DNA of 64,000 nucleotides from Bog-532 sp963830385 (GCA_963830385.1 CAWHMD010000006.1:434001-498000); one strand, 5' to 3'; positions 16,703 through 25,480 are shown, counted from the stretch's first letter. Notes: a model not told the origin generated them from the sequence alone. A program made the numbers and translations.

Positions 16703-17130
16703 GACGGGGCGGCGGCGGACGACCTGGCGGGCCAGGTCGAGTACGGCGGGGTCGTCGTTGAGGACGAAGCTGGCGTCGGTGGCCAGGATGAGGCCGTTCA
16801 GCTCGAACGCGAGCTGCCGGGGATCCTCGTCGGCCGGGAGCTCGCCCTGCTCGATCGCGGTGGCGGCGAAGCCGCGGATCAGGCCCACGAACCCGGCCTG
16901 GAAGGCCGCGATGGCCTCCTTGACCGGGCCGGGCCGGGTGCCCATCTCCAGCGCCGCGCCGGAGAAGAAGCACCCGCCCGGGAAGGTGCGGCGCTGCAGG
17001 TGCTCGAAGAACGCCTCGCCCAGCGCCTCGAGCTGGGCCAGGCCGGCCGGGGCGGCCAGCGCGGGCTGGACGACCTCGTCGGCGAAGATGCGCCCGGCCT
17101 CCTCCACGGTGGTGAAAAGGCGGGGAACAT
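16637..17130 (-). pseudogene. TetR-family regulator remnant lacking the HTH domain
   Basis: Only the C-terminal ligand-binding half of a TetR regulator remains: VEEAGRIFADEVVQPALAAPAGLAQL, then HLQRRTFPGGCFFSGAALEMGTRPGPVKEAIAAFQAGF, then DEDPRQLAFELNGLILATDASFVLNDDPAVLDLARQVVRRR. Relatives have about 60 further residues with the DNA-binding domain before this point. Here that position is taken by the start of the oppositely oriented DsrE-like gene, and no HTH is found in any frame. The reading frame itself is intact for about 165 codons, so the deletion may be recent, or the fragment may survive as a DNA-binding-free protein. Confidence 0.7.
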
Positions 17131-17132
17131 CA

Positions 17133-17498
17133 TTGGCGGGCAACGCAGTGATCAGTCTCACCACCGGTCTGGAAGACCCGGAAAAGGTCACGGTGGCGTT
17201 CCTCGTCGCGGTCGGTGCGGCGGAGTCGGGGCGGCCGACCCTGGTATTCCAGGCCAAGGAGGCCGTCCGGCTGGCCCTGGAGGGGGTCGCGACCGGCGTC
17301 GTCTGCGACCGCTGCCCGCCGCTGCCGGACCTGCTGGCCCGCTATGAAAAGGCGGGCGGCCAGTTCATGGTCTGCCCGATCTGCTTCAACGCCAAGCAGC
17401 TCGACGACGGCGGGCTGCTGCCCAACGCCGAGCTGGCCGGCACCGTCCAGCTGTGGGAGTGGATCGGGGACGAAGGGGCGACGACCTTCAGCTACTGA
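17133..17498 (+). CDS. DsrE/DsrF-like protein
   Basis: 121 residues from a TTG at 17133 (GGGGA about seven bases upstream); GTG 17148 is an alternative. The whole protein follows the DsrE-like Rossmann-type fold: VISLTTGLEDPEKVTVAFLVAVGAAESGRPTLVFQAKEAVRLALEG, then YEKAGGQFMVCPICFNAKQLDDGGLLPNAELAGTVQLWEWIG. Two Cys-containing spots (VCDRCPP and VCPICF) could bear a persulphide or bind metal. Such proteins are linked to sulphur transfer or simply annotated as cytoplasmic DsrE family. Its first codons overlap the region where the TetR remnant lost its HTH. Confidence 0.85.
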   Translation: MAGNAVISLTTGLEDPEKVTVAFLVAVGAAESGRPTLVFQAKEAVRLALEGVATGVVCDRCPPLPDLLARYEKAGGQFMVCPICFNAKQLDDGGLLPNAELAGTVQLWEWIGDEGATTFSY

Positions 17499-17548
17499 GG
17501 TCCGCTACCGGGAGTCAGTAACGGCCATGGGTCACGATTGTGCCGTAG

Positions 17549-18313
17549 TCAGCCTTTCGGCCGTTCGAGGGTGAGCAGCGGCTCGGTGAGGTCGGGTGCG
17601 GGTGCGCCGGGATCGGCGGCGACGAACCGCTCCAGGCGGCGGAGGCCGGTCTCGATTTCGCCCGGGCTGAGCTGACCGAAGAACGAAAGGGTGCGCAGGC
17701 GCAGCCGTTCGAGCATGTCCGCGCGGGTGCCGGGCGAGGGCTCGGTAACCGTGCCGAAGCTGGCCACCTGCCAGCCGGCCGAGGTGAACGTCGCGATGGC
17801 CTCGTGCAGCGGCTGGAACAGCGCGGTCTCCACCTCCAGGCCGCGGGGGAAGTGCTCCAGCCACCACGGCCGGGGATGGTGGTCGCGGAAGTTCGCACGC
17901 AGCAGCAGCCGGCCGCCGGGCGCGAGCACCCGGGCCAGTTCCCGGGCGGCCCGGGGCTTGTCCTGGACGTGGTGCCAGGACAGGAACATGAGCGCGTAGT
18001 CGGCCCGGCCGGACGGTAGCGGCAGGTCCTCGGCCGAGCCCGCCAGGTACCGGACATCGGGGTGCCGGGACTGCGCCTGCGCGATCTCGCGCATGCGGAC
18101 CGACGGCTCGACGCCGGTGGCCGGCCCGAACGCTTCCGCCAGGGCGGGGGTGAACCGGCCGGTCCCGGAGCCGATGTCGAGGCCGGCCAGCGGGCGCCGC
18201 TCGGGCAGGACCGCCGCGAAGGCGCTGATCCACGCGAGCCGCTGCTGACCGGTGAGCGCCCGGCCCCGCGCGTAGTCGCGGTACTGCTCGGTGTCGTAGT
18301 CGATCCGCCTCAT
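17549..18313 (-). CDS. Class I SAM-dependent methyltransferase
   Basis: 254 residues from the ATG at 18313, with AGGAG five bases upstream. Motif I LAGLDIGSGTGRFTPALAEAFG, acidic loop GVEPSVRMREIA, motif II SAEDLPLPSGRADYALMFLSWHHVQD and motif III ELARVLAPGGRLLLRANF define a methyltransferase domain of the type 11 group. The substrate is unknown; homologues often act on small molecules. A cluster of CGATAyATCGA repeats lies 47-71 bases upstream and is a likely operator. Single-gene unit, divergent from the DAHP synthase. Confidence 0.9.
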   Translation of the reverse strand: MRRIDYDTEQYRDYARGRALTGQQRLAWISAFAAVLPERRPLAGLDIGSGTGRFTPALAEAFGPATGVEPSVRMREIAQAQSRHPDVRYLAGSAEDLPLPSGRADYALMFLSWHHVQDKPRAARELARVLAPGGRLLLRANFRDHHPRPWWLEHFPRGLEVETALFQPLHEAIATFTSAGWQVASFGTVTEPSPGTRADMLERLRLRTLSFFGQLSPGEIETGLRRLERFVAADPGAPAPDLTEPLLTLERPKG

Positions 18314-18359
18314 CGCAGCTCCTGCGTCTCCGGGTCGCGGGCCGCCGTCAAGCATCAAT

Positions 18360-18392
18360 TCGATATATCGACCCGATACATCGAGACGATAT
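18360..18392. promoter_or_regulatory. Phased CGATAyATCGA repeats between methyltransferase and DAHP synthase
   Basis: A perfect 12-base palindrome TCGATATATCGA (18360-18371) is followed by CGATACATCGA (18374-18384) and a third partial copy CGATATG (18387-18393), spaced 13 bases apart. Such phased dyads usually bind a dimeric repressor cooperatively. They lie upstream of the methyltransferase and 75 bases before the DAHP synthase start. Confidence 0.55.
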
Positions 18393-18466
18393 GCCCGGTC
18401 ACGTTCTACCGCAAGACTGCCCAGACGGCGCGAACGTGCCCGGTCGCTCCGCGTAACCTGATCTGC

Positions 18467-19783
18467 GTGAGTTCACCCGCGCTTCAGCAGCCGCAGTGGC
18501 CCGACCGCGATCGCGTGCGGGCGGTGACGCGCGACCTGGCGGGGCTGCCGCCACTGGTGCTCGCCGCCGAGTGTGACCAGCTCAAGGAGCGGCTGGCCGC
18601 GGTGGCGCGCGGTGAGGCGTTCCTGCTGCAGGGCGGCGACTGCGCGGAGACGTTCGCGGGCACGACCGCCAGCAGCATCCGCGGCAAGTTCCAGACGCTG
18701 CTGCAGATGGCGGTGGTGCTGACCTACGCGGCCAGCGTGCCGGTGGTGAAGGTCGGCCGGATGGCGGGCCAGTTCGGCAAGCCGCGATCCGGGGTCACCG
18801 AGGTGCGGGACGGCGTGGAGCTTCCGGTCTACCGGGGCGACGCGGTCAACGGCATCGAGTTCACCGCCGCCGCCCGGACGCCCGACCCTGGCCGGCTGCT
18901 GGAGGCGTACCACTGCGCGTCGGCCACCTTGAACCTGTGCCGGTCCCTGGCCAGCGGCGGCTACGCCGACCTGCGCCAGGTCCACGCCTGGAACCAGGAC
19001 TTCGTGGCCGGCAGTCCGGCCGGGCAGCGTTATGAGCAGCTGGCCGACGAGATCGACCGGGGTATCGCGTTCATGAACGCCTGCGGGGCCGACCCGCGGG
19101 AGTTCCGCGCGGTGGAGTTCTACGCCAGTCACGAGGCCCTGCTGCTGGACTACGAGCAGGCTCTGACCCGGACCGATGCCCGCAGCGGGCACACCTACGA
19201 CCTGTCCGGCCACCTGCTGTGGATCGGGGAGCGCACCCGCGACCCGGGCGGCGCGCACATCGAGTTCGCCCGCCGGATCAGCAACCCCATCGCCGTCAAG
19301 ATCGGCCCGGACGCCACCGCCCACGAGGTCCTCGAGCTGATCGAGGCGCTCGACCCGGACGAGGAGCCTGGCCGGCTGACCCTGACCACCCGGATGGGCG
19401 CGGGGCGGATCCGCCAGGCGCTGCCGCCGCTGGTCGAGAAGGTGGCCGCCAGCCGGCCCGCGGTGGTCTGGGTGTGCGATCCGATGCACGGCAACACCGT
19501 GCAGGCCGCCACCGGCCAGAAGACCAGGAACTTCGACGACGTGCTGGACGAGGTCACCGGGTTCTTCGAGGTGCACCGGGCGATCGGCACCCACCCGGGT
19601 GGCATCCACATCGAGTTCACCGGCGACGACGTCACCGAGTGCATAGGCGGCGGCCACCACATCGGCGAGAGCGACCTCGCGTCCCGTTACGAGACGGCCT
19701 GCGATCCCCGCCTCAACCGCAGCCAGTCTCTCGACCTGGCCTTCCGCGTGGCCGGCCTGTACCGCAGTCTCGATGGGTCCTGA
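18467..19783 (+). CDS. 3-deoxy-D-arabino-heptulosonate 7-phosphate synthase, class II
   Basis: 438 residues. It condenses phosphoenolpyruvate and erythrose 4-phosphate as the first step of the shikimate pathway. Class II signatures: the Mn-binding Cys in LLQGGDCAETFAGT, VVKVGRMAGQFGKPRSG, LPVYRGDAVNGIEF, SHEALLLDYEQALTR, HLLWIGERTRDPGGAHIEF, WVCDPMHGNT, and the late metal ligands in HIEFTGDDVTECIGG and YETACDPRLN. GTG 18467 is chosen because it starts the family match. A TAACCT box ends seven bases before it and no ribosome site is present, suggesting a leaderless mRNA. Its last 11 bases overlap the next gene. Confidence 0.92.
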   Translation: MSSPALQQPQWPDRDRVRAVTRDLAGLPPLVLAAECDQLKERLAAVARGEAFLLQGGDCAETFAGTTASSIRGKFQTLLQMAVVLTYAASVPVVKVGRMAGQFGKPRSGVTEVRDGVELPVYRGDAVNGIEFTAAARTPDPGRLLEAYHCASATLNLCRSLASGGYADLRQVHAWNQDFVAGSPAGQRYEQLADEIDRGIAFMNACGADPREFRAVEFYASHEALLLDYEQALTRTDARSGHTYDLSGHLLWIGERTRDPGGAHIEFARRISNPIAVKIGPDATAHEVLELIEALDPDEEPGRLTLTTRMGAGRIRQALPPLVEKVAASRPAVVWVCDPMHGNTVQAATGQKTRNFDDVLDEVTGFFEVHRAIGTHPGGIHIEFTGDDVTECIGGGHHIGESDLASRYETACDPRLNRSQSLDLAFRVAGLYRSLDGS

Positions 19784-20045
19784 CCGGGTACGGTTCAGCT
19801 TCGATGGCACCCCGCTGGAGGCGGCGCGGGGGATGACCATCGGCGGCGCGCTGCTGGCCAACGGGATCGTGTCCTGGCGGCTGACCCCGGTGGACGGCCG
19901 GCCGCGGGGCGTCTTCTGCGGGGCCGGGGCCTGCTTCGACTGCCTGGTGGACGTCGATGACCGGCGAGCCGTTCGGGCCTGCCTGATCCTGGTCGGTGAC
20001 GGTGACGAGGTGCGCACCAGCCGGTCGCCGAGGGCAGCCGGTTGA
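19773..20045 (+). CDS. (2Fe-2S)-binding subunit of an amine/opine dehydrogenase-like enzyme
   Basis: 90 residues, Fer2_4-type. It begins RVRFSFDGTPLEAARGMTIGGALLANGIVSWR and has the Cys ligands in GVFCGAGACFDCLVDVDDRRAVRACLI. This matches the small subunit (HcnA, OoxA or D-hydroxyproline dehydrogenase gamma type) that passes electrons for heteromeric FAD amine dehydrogenases. It overlaps DAHP synthase by 11 bases and the FAD gene by four (TTGA), so the three are translationally coupled. No gene for the catalytic DAO-like subunit is found next to it. Confidence 0.88.
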   Translation: MGPDRVRFSFDGTPLEAARGMTIGGALLANGIVSWRLTPVDGRPRGVFCGAGACFDCLVDVDDRRAVRACLILVGDGDEVRTSRSPRAAG

Positions 20046-21366
20046 GCGGCGTCATCGATGTGGGCGTGGTCGGGGCCTGCCCGGCCGGGCTGGCGGCCGC
20101 GCTGGCGGCCGGGGAGCTGGGTTGTGAGGTCACGCTGATCGACGCCGGGGCCGGCCCCGGCGGCCAGATGTACCAGCAGAGCATGCTGTTCCCGGTCGGC
20201 CGGTCCCGGGCCGCGCTCGCCCCGCCGAGCACCTGCCGCCCAGCCTCGCCCGCATCCGGCAGGTCAGGGAGGTCAGGCACCTCGCGACGACATCGGTCCG
20301 GCAGGCCGCGCGGGGCGACGACGGCGTGGTCACGCTGTGGGTGGGCGGCCCGGAAGGCGGCGCCGAGACCACGGTCGAGGTCCGGGTGGTGGTGCTGGCC
20401 ACCGGGGCGACCGAGCTGATGCTGCCGTTCCCCGGCTGGGACCTGCCCGGCGTGACCACCGCGGGCGCGGCCCAGACCCTGCTGAAGAGCCAGGGGGTGA
20501 CCGTGGGCGACCGGGTCCTGGTCGGCGGATCCGGGCCCGCGCTGCTACCGGTCGCGGCGGGCCTGGCCGAGGCCGGGGTGGAGGTGGCCGCGGTGCTGGA
20601 GGCGGCGCCTGTCCTCGCCCCCGCGGCCTGGCCCGGAGCCGCCGATCAGGCCGCGGTGCTGGCCCGCCACGGCGTGCCGGTCCGCACCGGCCACGCGGTG
20701 ATCGCCTGCCGGGGCTCCGACCGGGTCGAGCGGGCCGTGATCGCCCGGCTGGACCGGAACTGGCGGCCGCTACCGGACTCCCAGCACGAGGAAATCGTGA
20801 ACGCCGTCCACGTGAGCTTCGGCTCCTCCCCGGCGCTGGAACTGCCCCGCGCGCTCGGCTGCGCCGAGGTTCCGCACCGGTCCGGGCCGGCCGCCGCGGT
20901 GGCGTGCGACGGCGACCGGGCCACGTCGGTCCCGGGAGTGTTCGCGGCCGGCCAGGTGACCGGCGCCGGCGGCGCCGGCGCGGCCGAGCTGGAGGGCTAC
21001 CTGGCGGGCACGTCGGCCGCCCGCTACCTCAATCGGATGACCGCGGACGCCTACCGGGAGCGCACCCGGCCGTTGCGTGCCCAGCTGGAGGATGCCCGGC
21101 ACCGGGCGGCGCCGCTCGACAGGGCTCACCGGCGGCCGGCGGGCTGGCTCGAGTGGCTGGACGCCGGCACGGTCGTCTGCCGCTGCCAGGAGACCCGCTG
21201 GCCGGCCATAGCCGCGGCGATGGCGGAGGGCGCGCGGGATCTGCCGTCGCTCAGCGCGGCGACCCGGGCCGGCACGGGTTACTGCCAGGGCCGCTTCTGC
21301 GGGCCGGCGCTGCAAGCGGCCATCGCGCTGTCCGGTGGGCGGTCAGCCGCGATCCGCCGCTGGTAG
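20042..21366 (+). pseudogene. FAD-dependent oxidoreductase (HcnB/SoxA-like) with a frameshift
   Basis: Two frames together give about 440 residues of an NAD/FAD oxidoreductase. The first frame has VGVVGACPAGLAAALAAGELGCEVTLID and GPGGQMYQQ. After a one-base shift near 20185-20212 the second continues RPAEHLPPSLARI, VVVLATGATELMLPFPGWDLPGV, VLVGGSGPALLPVAAGLAEAG and VFAAGQVTGAGGAGAAE. It ends with a BFD-like cysteine cluster VCRCQETRW and GYCQGRFCG that would bind 2Fe-2S. The first Rossmann glycine motif reads GxCxxG instead of GxGxxG. The start is a TTG overlapping the 2Fe-2S gene. Whether the frameshift is real is open. Confidence 0.75.
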
Positions 21367-22169
21367 ACCGAGGGGGTCTCCCCGCAGTGGCGGGCGAAGG
21401 AGCGGGCGAACGCCCCGACGTCATCGAAACCCACCGTGATGGAGACCTCGAGGACGGAGCGGCCCGGCTCGGCCAGCAGGGCCATGGCCCGCAGTATCCG
21501 GGCCCGGAGCAGGTAGCTCCGCCAGGACAGGCCCAGCTGGGTGCCGAAGATGCGGCGCAGGGTGCGTTCGGAGACGCCGACCGCGCGGGTCACGTCCCCG
21601 ACGGTGACGTGGCCGAGGTGCGCACGGGTGTAGTCAGTGGCGGCGGTGACCACCGGATCGGCCGAGACCGGCAGGTGCAGCGGGCGCTCGTCGTCCAGCG
21701 CTTCCGCGACCACGTACCCGAGGGCCTGGAAGAACGAGTCTGCCGCGGGCTCCGGCTCGGTCCGCGAGATCGGCCAGCGCGCCGAGTAGAGCATCATCTC
21801 CCGCAGCAGCGCCGAGACGGCGATGATCCGGACCCGGTCCCCCGGCACCGGAACGAGCCGCGGCTCGAACAGCACCGCGAGGGTCTGCGCCCCGGCGTGC
21901 AGCGTCGTCTGATGATGCAGGCCGGCCGGGATCCAGGTGGCCTGGTGGGGTGGCAGCAGGTAGTGGCCGGCCTCGGTCCTGACCTCCACCATCCCCCGGC
22001 AGGCGTACTCGATCTCGTGCACGTCGTGCAGGTGCCAGCCGGTGACCAGCCGCTCGTCACCGTCATAGCGGAGGCTGCCCCCGGCCCAGCGCCCTTTATC
22101 CCGCAGGTCAACCAGGCCGGTGGTGGCCGTTTGGACCTGATCTTTGGCCGAATTGGCAGAGACGGTCAT
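21279..22169 (-). CDS. AraC-family regulator with cupin N-terminus
   Basis: 296 residues. The N-terminal cupin-like sensor (about 40-110) contains GWHLHDVHEIEYACRGMVEVRTEAGHYLLPPHQATWIPAGLHHQT with its histidines. The C-terminal AraC domain has two HTHs: VTVGDVTRAVGVSERTLRRIFGTQLGLSWRSYLLRARI and SVLEVSITVGFDDVGAFARSFARHCGETPSVYQRR. Its 3-prime end overlaps the end of the FAD oxidoreductase gene by 88 bases on the opposite strand, and the last ~30 residues are not conserved-looking. The start is divergent from the DHFR-like gene, 54 bases away, which may be its target. Confidence 0.9.
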   Translation of the reverse strand: MTVSANSAKDQVQTATTGLVDLRDKGRWAGGSLRYDGDERLVTGWHLHDVHEIEYACRGMVEVRTEAGHYLLPPHQATWIPAGLHHQTTLHAGAQTLAVLFEPRLVPVPGDRVRIIAVSALLREMMLYSARWPISRTEPEPAADSFFQALGYVVAEALDDERPLHLPVSADPVVTAATDYTRAHLGHVTVGDVTRAVGVSERTLRRIFGTQLGLSWRSYLLRARILRAMALLAEPGRSVLEVSITVGFDDVGAFARSFARHCGETPSVYQRRIAADRPPDSAMAACSAGPQKRPWQ

Positions 22170-22223
22170 ACCTCAGAGAGCTTAGTGTCGTTCCCGATGC
22201 AGCCGGACGCAGAAGGATGCCTG

Positions 22224-22781
22224 ATGCCCACCCTGATCTACTCCATGTCCGTGTCGCTGGACGGTCTCATCGCCGGGCCGGACGGCGCCATCGACTGGGC
22301 CGCACCCGACGAGGAACTGATGCGGTTCCACAACGAGCAGACCCGGGAACTCACCGGGCACCTGATGGGCCGAGGGCTCTACGAAGACATGCTGGGCTGG
22401 GAGACGGCCGAGCAGACCCGCACCGACCCGCGGGAGCTCGAGTTCGCCCGCATCTGGAAGGCCATCCCCAAGGTGGTGTTCTCGACCAGTCTGACGACGG
22501 TGACCGGCCACGCCCGGCTGGCCCGCGGTGACGTCGCCGCCGAGGTCGCCGGCCTGAAGAGCCAGCCCGGGGCCGGTGTCGTCTCGGTCGGCGGCGCCGG
22601 GCTCGCCGCCTCGCTGGTCAGGCAGGACCTCATCGACGAGTACCGGCTGTTCGTGAATCCGGTCGTCCTGGGCGGCGGCACCCCGTTCTTCCCGCCGCTG
22701 CCGAAGCGGCTCGACCTCGAACTCATCGAGACCCGGACCTTCTCCCAGGTCGTCTACCTCCGCTACCGGCGCACCCGGTAG
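22224..22781 (+). CDS. Dihydrofolate reductase / RibD C-terminal-like protein
   Basis: 185 residues from the ATG at 22224 (AAGGA upstream). RibD_C/DHFR fold: LIYSMSVSLDGLIAGPDGAIDW at the start, HLMGRGLYEDMLGWE, KVVFSTSLTTV, VVSVGGAGLAASLVRQDLIDEYRLFVNPVVLGGGTPFFPPL and a final QVVYLRYRRTR. Such stand-alone proteins are common in actinomycetes and likely NADPH-dependent reductases of unknown substrate. An in-frame ATG at 22197 is less likely. Divergent from an AraC regulator. Confidence 0.88.
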   Translation: MPTLIYSMSVSLDGLIAGPDGAIDWAAPDEELMRFHNEQTRELTGHLMGRGLYEDMLGWETAEQTRTDPRELEFARIWKAIPKVVFSTSLTTVTGHARLARGDVAAEVAGLKSQPGAGVVSVGGAGLAASLVRQDLIDEYRLFVNPVVLGGGTPFFPPLPKRLDLELIETRTFSQVVYLRYRRTR

Positions 22782-23097
22782 GCCGTCCCGGCCGGTGCAC
22801 GGCCGCCGCAAGCTTTTTCATTACCGCCTCAAAGTGCCTCCCGGTGCTTGCGATCGCGGCGCCGGGAATTATGCTTTAGTACACGTGTTGATATGAGTGA
22901 GGCACCCGAGAGCTGATCCAGCCGTCCGGGTCCTCGCGAAACCTGCCGACCCCCGGCTGCGTTGATCCTTGAGGATCCGCCCGCCGGTTCGGTGTACGAA
23001 CGCCAGGCCCGCGGTTCGGGACGTCTCCGCTCCGTCCACGGGACCTTGCGGCATGCTGCCGTGGCCACCGTGCCCCGGCACTCCGGAGGAGGAGTCT
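22782..23097. other. 316-base gene-free stretch upstream of the helicase
   Basis: Between the DHFR-like gene and the helicase start there is no credible gene. It holds one promoter-like pair (22848-22875) and an AT-rich segment around 22866-22900, and ends in the strong ribosome site of the helicase. This implies a 5-prime leader of about 215 bases. No riboswitch fold could be recognised. Confidence 0.5.
22848..22875 (+). promoter_or_regulatory. Sigma-70-like promoter upstream of the helicase
   Basis: TTGCGA (22848-22853), a 16-base spacer, and TATGCT (22870-22875), in the middle of the 316-base gene-free stretch. Confidence 0.5.
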
Positions 23098-25296
23098 TTG
23101 GCTCGAGCAGGCCAGCGCCAGACGGGCGCTCGCCGTACCGCCCAGCGCAACCAGCCCGCCCAGCGCAACCAGCGGAACCCGCGCAAGCAGCGGCGCGCCA
23201 GCCACACTGGCGACGTCGTCTCGGTGCTCGCCCGGACCGCCCGCGAGCTCGAGGCGGCGGCTCAGCGCGGCCGGGTGACACCGGCCGTGCGCACCAAGTT
23301 CCAGGCCGTCGCCCTGCTGCTGCGGGACGAGCGTGCCCGCGTCCGGGCGGCCGGGAGCGACAGCAGCCGCGCCGAGCAGCAGCTCAAGCGGCTGGACGGC
23401 ATCGCGACCATCCTCGCGACCACCGCCGTCCAGCACACCGGGCTGATGGCGCTGCTGGCCGAGGACACCGAGGTGCCCGACGCGACCCGGGCGCTCAAGC
23501 GGGAGATGCAGCGGGACCTCGGCATCGAGCCGGCGCCCGAAGTGATCACGCCGCCGGAGGTCACACCCGTTGCCGTCGCCCCGGAGCGGCAGGTGGCGCA
23601 GGTGGTGCCCCAGTCGGTGGTCTCCCGGCAGCTGGCCAACCCCTTCCTGGCCCCTGACTTCTCCAACGCTCCGCAGCGCCCGTCCGGTCCGCGCCGGCTG
23701 GCCAACTGGGAGCTGCTCAACCCGCTGCTGGGCTCCTTCGAGCGCATCGGTGACGGCACCCCGGCGTGCATGACGCTGCCGGACCCGACGGCCCGGTTCA
23801 CCCCGGCCGACCTGGAGCTGATGCCGCACCAGGGGAAGGTGGTCGCCGCGGCCGCGGCCGGCCACCGGACGTTCCTGCTGGCCGACGAGCCGGGCCTGGG
23901 CAAGACGGCCCAGGCGCTGCTGGCGGCGGAGGCGGCGGACGCCTACCCGCTGCTCGTCGTCGTGCCGAACGTCGTCAAGACCAACTGGGCCCGTGAGGCG
24001 GCGCACTGGACGCCCCACCGCCCGGCCACCGTGGTGCAGGGCAACGGCGCGGCGGTCGACGGCTTCGCCGACATCGTCATCCTCAACTACGAGGTGCTCG
24101 ACCGCCACATCGGCTGGCTCGGCGACTTCGACTTCCGCGGCATGGTCGTGGACGAGGCCCACTTCATCAAGAACAAGACCTCGCAGCGCTCGCAGCACGT
24201 CCTCGCGCTCTCGGACCGCATCCGGTCCCGGATGGCGCGGCCCCTGCTGATGGCGCTGACCGGCACCCCGCTGATCAACGACATCGACGACTTCCGGGCG
24301 ATCTGGCAGTTCCTGGGCTGGATCGACGACAGCAAGCCAGTGGGCAAGCTGGCCGACGCGCTCGAAGAGACCGGCCTGACCCCCGCCGACCGTGGCTTCT
24401 CCGCCTCGGCCCGCCAAACCGTGATCGACCTCGGCATCGTGCGCCGCCGCAAGATCGACGTGGCCGCCGACATCCCGGCCCGCCGCATCGCCGACCTGCC
24501 CGTCGAGCTGGACGGACGAGCCGGCCGGTCCATCCGGGCGGCCGAGCGGGACCTCGTCGGCCGGTTGATGGCGCAGTACCAGACCGCGCTCGCGAACCGG
24601 TCCTCCGGCGCCGAGTCCGGCGCCGACGGCATCGACCACGACCTGGTCCGCCGGGTCGCCCGGTCGGAGCTGAAGGACTCGACGACGCAGTCCGGTGAGA
24701 ACGTGTTCACGATGATGCGGCGCATCGGCCAGGCCAAGGCCGACCTGGCCGCCGACTACGCGGCCCAGCTGGCCCGCAGCGCCGGCAAGGTGGTGTTCTT
24801 CGCCAAGCACATCGACGTGATGGACGCCGCCGAAGAGACCTTCGCCCGGCAGGGGGTCCGGTTCTCGTCGATCCGCGGCGACCAGACACCCAAGGCGCGG
24901 CAGGCGAACATCGACGCCTTCACCAACGACCCGGACGTCGCGATCGCGGTGTGCTCGCTGACCGCGGCCGGGGTGGGCCTGAACCTCCAGGTCGCCTCCA
25001 ACATCGTGCTGGCCGAGCTGTCCTGGACCGACGCCGAGCAGACCCAGGCCATCGACCGCAGCCACCGCATCGGGCAGTCCGAACCGGTCACCGCCTGGCG
25101 CATCATCGCCGCGCAGACCATCGACGCCAGGATCGCCGAGCTGGTCGACAGCAAGGCGGGGCTCGCCGCCCGGGCGCTGGACGGGTCGGACCAGGAGGCC
25201 TCCTCCGCGGCCGACGTGCAGCTCGATACGCTGATCGCGCTGCTCACCGACGCGCTGCGGGCATCTTCCGGTATTGAGCTGGCCCGGCTGGAATAG
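23098..25296 (+). CDS. SNF2-family DEAD/DEAH helicase (SMARCAL1-like)
   Basis: 732 residues from a TTG at 23098, chosen because GGAGGAGGA ends five bases before it; the frame is open further upstream without family match. A basic Arg/Gln/Asn-rich N-terminus precedes the SNF2 ATPase: motif I FLLADEPGLGKTAQAL, motif II GMVVDEAHFIKNKTS, motif III LMALTGTPLIND. The helicase C half has VVFFAKHIDVMDAAEETF, SLTAAGVGLNLQVASNIVLAELSWTDAEQTQAIDRSHRIGQSEPV. It should be an ATP-driven DNA translocase in the cytoplasm, probably for repair or replication-fork remodelling by analogy with SMARCAL1. Monocistronic. Confidence 0.93.
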   Translation: MARAGQRQTGARRTAQRNQPAQRNQRNPRKQRRASHTGDVVSVLARTARELEAAAQRGRVTPAVRTKFQAVALLLRDERARVRAAGSDSSRAEQQLKRLDGIATILATTAVQHTGLMALLAEDTEVPDATRALKREMQRDLGIEPAPEVITPPEVTPVAVAPERQVAQVVPQSVVSRQLANPFLAPDFSNAPQRPSGPRRLANWELLNPLLGSFERIGDGTPACMTLPDPTARFTPADLELMPHQGKVVAAAAAGHRTFLLADEPGLGKTAQALLAAEAADAYPLLVVVPNVVKTNWAREAAHWTPHRPATVVQGNGAAVDGFADIVILNYEVLDRHIGWLGDFDFRGMVVDEAHFIKNKTSQRSQHVLALSDRIRSRMARPLLMALTGTPLINDIDDFRAIWQFLGWIDDSKPVGKLADALEETGLTPADRGFSASARQTVIDLGIVRRRKIDVAADIPARRIADLPVELDGRAGRSIRAAERDLVGRLMAQYQTALANRSSGAESGADGIDHDLVRRVARSELKDSTTQSGENVFTMMRRIGQAKADLAADYAAQLARSAGKVVFFAKHIDVMDAAEETFARQGVRFSSIRGDQTPKARQANIDAFTNDPDVAIAVCSLTAAGVGLNLQVASNIVLAELSWTDAEQTQAIDRSHRIGQSEPVTAWRIIAAQTIDARIAELVDSKAGLAARALDGSDQEASSAADVQLDTLIALLTDALRASSGIELARLE

Positions 25297-25480
25297 TGCT
25301 GGCCGCCCCAGCGTTCTGATCCCTTGTCGGTGCGTTAGTGTCCCCCGGGCTCAACTCACTGCCTTCATGGAATACCGTCCGGCTGGAGCCATGTTGTGCC
25401 TTTCGCCGTGAGGCGACCTGCGCGCCGGCGGCACGCCCTCGTGAGCGACAGCTCCCGGGGGCGCTGTCATGTCCGGACCG

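Noticed and set aside
18473..20017. 514-codon minus-strand open frame opposite DAHP synthase
   Set aside because: Low-complexity antisense frame without family features.
20337..22220. Very long open frame overlapping the FAD oxidoreductase and the AraC gene, in phase with the DHFR-like protein
   Set aside because: Composition is Gly/Arg/Pro-rich nonsense typical of GC-rich off-frames; the only family match begins at 22224.
22876..25065. 729-codon open frame on the minus strand opposite the helicase
   Set aside because: Mirror of the helicase codon pattern (high-GC third positions); no domain, and the plus strand has full helicase motifs.
25297..25480. Terminator between the helicase and the Rieske ferredoxin gene
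   Set aside because: Only a weak 6-bp stem (GACAGC/GCTGTC at 25447-25468) is visible; not convincing. Nothing else is seen in this 184-base gap.
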